Assembly: GCA_905234665.1 (NCBI GenBank)
Contig: CAJOIV010000001.1
Location: forward strand, 1-64,000
Source: an uncultured Bacteroidales bacterium
Lineage (GTDB): Bacteria; Bacteroidota; Bacteroidia; Bacteroidales; P3
Reading direction: 5' to 3'
DNA: 64,000 nucleotides
Made by a program: the position numbers and the translations under genes. Positions 61,051 through 64,000 of the stretch are shown in pieces (the stretch's first letter is position 1; each line of letters begins with the position of its first letter). Below the pieces are notes generated by a model. The model searched no databases, was not told where the DNA came from, and saw only the letters and a program-made list of their open reading frames with translations.

Positions 61051-64000
61051 ATGGCAAGCACGTATAAAGCATTTAGAGAGAATATTAAGACTATCACCCA
61101 CTACTATTTGCTGCTGGTGGAGGAGACGAAATCGCAGCGGTTGGTGGGCAGCACCAACGAATGGGTGCTGGACAACTACTATATGCTCAGCGAGCAGGAG
61201 AAAGTGATGAAGGAGGACCTCCGGGGACGCGAGTTCCGGCGCATTGACAGCCGACGCATACAGCAGTTGCAACAGCTGCTGACCGGATTTCTGCAGAAGA
61301 GCCACCACCAAATCGACAAGAAGCTGCTGTTCCGTTACCTGAGCCAAGTGCAGGTGAAACAGCACGACTACCTGACCTATCCCGAAGTATGCGCCTTGCT
61401 GCCGCTTATCAAACACATCCTAATCCAGGAACTGGCCGACTTGTGCCGCCAACTGGAAGAGGCTCACGCCTACCACTACTCCCCCACCGACAAGAAATTG
61501 GCCGACATGGAGCACCTCAACGAGGCGGCGGGGCAGAACCTGATGATGATGAACATCTTCAATTCGCTGAAGAAGATGACGAAACTGCCGATGGCGGAGT
61601 TGCTGGATGCCGTGAGTTTCTCGGAGCGGATGCTGAAGAGCGAGAAGGCGGGGATGTACGACCAGATGTACGACAAAACGAAAGACGACTACCGCGCCAA
61701 GATTGTCCGCATGGCCAAGAGGCGGAAGATGAAAGAGTACGACCTGGTGAAGGAGGTGGTGGAGAAGGCTGACGGGAGGGAGGAGCACGTAGGTTGGCAG
61801 TTGTTCCCGCCGAAACGGTGGAACGCGCGTGCCCACTGGTATGTGTGGATTGTGGCGCTGGCCTCGCTGCTATTGTCGACCCTCTTTGCCTGCGGCGCCA
61901 CATGGGGCGGTTTTTCATGGGTCACCGCCTTGATAACTGTGCTGATGCTGGTACCGATGAGCCAGGTGGTGATAGACCTCTTCAACCAGCTGCTGTACAG
62001 GATACACAAGCCCGTGAACACTTTCAAGATAAAGTTCAAGGACGGCCTCATCCCCAAGGAGTACGCCACGATGGTCATCATGCCCACCATACTGAAGAAC
62101 AAGGCGAAGACGGTGGAGTTGCTGGAGCAGCTGGAGGTATATTATCTGAGCAACATCAACCGCGCGAGCGAGGGGCAGCGACTGGAGAGCCGCCCGCAGA
62201 ACCTCTACTACACCCTTATCGGCGACGCCGCGGCGTACAAAGAGGCCGACGCCCCATGGGATGACGAGGTGGTGGAAGCGGGATTGGAGAAGGTGAAGGA
62301 GCTGAACGAGAGATACGGTGCACCGATATTCAACTTCGTCTATCGCCGCCGCGCCTGGAGCGAGGGGGAGCGGACCTGGCTGGGGCACGAGCGCAAACGC
62401 GGAGCCATCCTGCACTTCAACGACTTGGTGTTGGGACAGACCTCTGAGGCGGAAAGGGAGAGACGTTTCCGCTGCGAGACCCTCACGGAATGGAAGAGGG
62501 GCGTGAACGGATATAGGGGTCCGGACGACTGCCCGATACAGTTCATCATCACGCTGGACACGGACACGGAGCTGGTGCTCTATTCGGCACAGAAGCTGAT
62601 CGGGGCGATGGCGCACCCGCTGAACCGGGCGCGTCTGAGTGCCGACGGCCGGAGGGTGGATGCGGGCTACGGCATCATGCAGCCGAGGGTGAACGTGGAT
62701 GTGGAGGTGACTAACAAGAGCCGTTACGCGCAGCTGTTTGCCGGCCTGGGCGGACTGGATGTCTACACGACGGCGAGCTTCGAGCTGTATCAGGATATCT
62801 TCAACGAGGGTTCGTTCTGCGGCAAGGGCATCTATGACCTGCGCGTGTTCCAGCAGGTGCTGAAGGGCACGTTTCCGGAGAACCTGATATTGAGCCACGA
62901 CTTGATCGAGGGCTGCCACATCCGCTGCGGCCTCATCAACGACCTGGAACTGTTTGACGACAACCCCTCGAACTATATTGACGACGCCAAAAGGCACCAC
63001 CGCTGGACGCGCGGCGACTGGCAGATTATAGGCTGGCTGAAGAGGAGGGTGCGCAACGAGAGGGGCGAAAGGGTGAAGAACCAGGTGAACACGATAGGCC
63101 GCTGGAAGATATTCGACAACTTGCGCCGGAGCGTGCTGAGCCTGGCGGTGATGGTGATGATCCTTGCAGGGTATGTCAACGCCACTGGCACAGGCTATTG
63201 CAGTATGCATATCAGCCCTGCGTGGTACATCCTGGCGGCGTTCATCGTGGTGGCCAGCCCGATTGTCTTCTTCATCCTCGGACAGATTACGAAGCTGCCC
63301 TCCTTCGGCAAACGATACCACTATTACGCCACCCTGATCCGCGGCTTCAGGGTGATCATCTATCGTTCCCTCGTCCAGTTCGCCCTGTTGCCGAAGGAGG
63401 CGTGGATGTACACGGACGCGGCGGTGCGGGCCTGCTGGCGCATGTGGGTGAGCCACCACGACTTGCTGGCATGGATTACGAGCGACGAGGCGGCCAAGAG
63501 CACGAAAGGCACGCTGGGCGACTACCTCGGGAAATTCTGGTTCAACTATGTATGCGCCATTGCCCTCGCGCTGCTGACTGGTATGATGCTCAACAACCGC
63601 AGTGGGATGGCCCCCGCGGACATCATGGCCGTCATCGCTTCAGCGCTCGCTTGCGTGGTGTGGTGTGCCGCGCCGTTGCTCATGTTCTGGCTGGGCAAGA
63701 AATTCCCGCAGAACAAGAAGCACCTCACCGAGAAAGAGACCGCCGAGGTGCGCCGACTGGCCCAGGACACCTGGCACTTCTTCGACAGCCTGCTGACGGA
63801 AGAGAAGCACTGGCTCATCCCGGACAACTACCAGCTGAACCGCGAACAGAAGACGGACTACAAGACCTCGCCGACGAATATCGGTTACTCGCTCACCGCC
63901 GTTGTGAGCGCCGCCGAACTGGGATTCATCACCTCGAGAGAGGCCCTCTCGCGCATCGGTCATATCGTCGACACCGTCGGGCGGCTGGAGAAATGGAACG
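61051..64000 (+). CDS. NdvB/ChvB-type cyclic beta-1,2-glucan synthase, copy 2 (truncated by window end)
   Basis: Missing from the ORF track because it has no stop inside the window. The open frame from ATG 61051 (MASTYKAFRENIKTITHYYL) to the last base gives 983 residues colinear with copy 1 (21576-29291). The N-terminal region, first membrane pair, GT84-type transferase (TLDTDTELV, HDLIEGCHIRCGL, RHHRWTRGDWQI) and later membrane helices are present; the GH94 part lies beyond the edge. It lacks the GC-rich insert of copy 1 (reads NRASEGQRLES) but has a short insert of its own, NGYRGPDDC. High identity suggests a duplication or similar substrates. Confidence 0.92.
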   Translation, partial: MASTYKAFRENIKTITHYYLLLVEETKSQRLVGSTNEWVLDNYYMLSEQEKVMKEDLRGREFRRIDSRRIQQLQQLLTGFLQKSHHQIDKKLLFRYLSQVQVKQHDYLTYPEVCALLPLIKHILIQELADLCRQLEEAHAYHYSPTDKKLADMEHLNEAAGQNLMMMNIFNSLKKMTKLPMAELLDAVSFSERMLKSEKAGMYDQMYDKTKDDYRAKIVRMAKRRKMKEYDLVKEVVEKADGREEHVGWQLFPPKRWNARAHWYVWIVALASLLLSTLFACGATWGGFSWVTALITVLMLVPMSQVVIDLFNQLLYRIHKPVNTFKIKFKDGLIPKEYATMVIMPTILKNKAKTVELLEQLEVYYLSNINRASEGQRLESRPQNLYYTLIGDAAAYKEADAPWDDEVVEAGLEKVKELNERYGAPIFNFVYRRRAWSEGERTWLGHERKRGAILHFNDLVLGQTSEAERERRFRCETLTEWKRGVNGYRGPDDCPIQFIITLDTDTELVLYSAQKLIGAMAHPLNRARLSADGRRVDAGYGIMQPRVNVDVEVTNKSRYAQLFAGLGGLDVYTTASFELYQDIFNEGSFCGKGIYDLRVFQQVLKGTFPENLILSHDLIEGCHIRCGLINDLELFDDNPSNYIDDAKRHHRWTRGDWQIIGWLKRRVRNERGERVKNQVNTIGRWKIFDNLRRSVLSLAVMVMILAGYVNATGTGYCSMHISPAWYILAAFIVVASPIVFFILGQITKLPSFGKRYHYYATLIRGFRVIIYRSLVQFALLPKEAWMYTDAAVRACWRMWVSHHDLLAWITSDEAAKSTKGTLGDYLGKFWFNYVCAIALALLTGMMLNNRSGMAPADIMAVIASALACVVWCAAPLLMFWLGKKFPQNKKHLTEKETAEVRRLAQDTWHFFDSLLTEEKHWLIPDNYQLNREQKTDYKTSPTNIGYSLTAVVSAAELGFITSREALSRIGHIVDTVGRLEKWN

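Overview
The window is a chromosomal segment of a high-GC member of the Bacteroidota, most likely the order Bacteroidales. Three things point there. Promoters follow the Bacteroidota pattern (a -33 TTG and a -7 box TAnnTTTG, often only a few bases from the ATG). The primary sigma factor is the short 286-residue form. The gene content also fits: extended S16, DksA-like protein without the cysteine finger, patatin/POTRA/barrel protein, HU-CCDC81/SPOR protein. No rRNA, CRISPR array, complete insertion sequence or phage module was found. One tRNA (Pro, GGG) is present.

Layout. 1-3.6 kb (minus): start of queG, an RlmL-type 23S rRNA methyltransferase, a YihY/BrkB membrane protein, nadC. 4-7.8 kb (plus): cinA, a DUF486 membrane protein, a shortened GH2 beta-mannosidase. 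7.7-9.1 kb (minus): a radical-SAM activase translationally coupled to a regulatory-domain protein. 9.1-11.5 kb (plus): mntP, rpsP, rimM, dksA-like. 11.5-13.3 kb (minus): a fused DppD-DppF-type ATPase. 13.4-20.3 kb (plus): a frameshifted ornithine aminotransferase, DUF975 protein, GH3, membrane protein, outer-membrane barrel, PHP phosphatase. 20.4-29.3 kb (minus): sstT and a 2571-residue NdvB-type cyclic glucan synthase, whose paralogue begins at 61,051 and runs off the window. 29.4-40.5 kb: patatin-type autotransporter-like protein, rsmG, rpoD, ffh, folD, thiamine pyrophosphokinase, sdaA, two small exported proteins, aqpZ. 40.8-45.2 kb: an AT-rich accessory island with MntA/HepT, unknown exported and membrane proteins, and AbiH. 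45.8-60.5 kb: dnaK, murF, a DMT transporter, tRNA-Pro, then a long minus-strand housekeeping series (OmpA-like, lon, mgtC-like, rsmI, yebC, trmB, SPOR protein, kdsB, deoxynucleoside kinase).

The most unusual signal is not a gene. The window is seeded with short degenerate tandem arrays of period 7 (very often exactly five units, 35 bp), and also 8, 9 and 11 bp. They fill gene-gene junctions, supply stop codons and in one case the start codon, and lie in frame inside genes (cinA, beta-mannosidase, ABC ATPase, glucan synthase, patatin, murF, YihY). In the beta-mannosidase two arrays sit where two Ig-like domains of the family appear to be missing. Two signal peptides are encoded mainly by such arrays. 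A second family, a palindromic element with ACACACTCCTC/GAGGAGTGTGT ends, is usually found next to a heptamer array and is translated in frame at both ends of the YihY protein and between the two halves of the ABC ATPase. I could not compare these with databases, so their novelty is unproven.

A second candidate for new biology is the AT-rich island. A recognised HepT/MntA toxin-antitoxin pair and an AbiH abortive-infection gene flank an exported protein, a 26-codon ORF and a two-TM protein with a duplicated cytoplasmic module, none of which I recognise.
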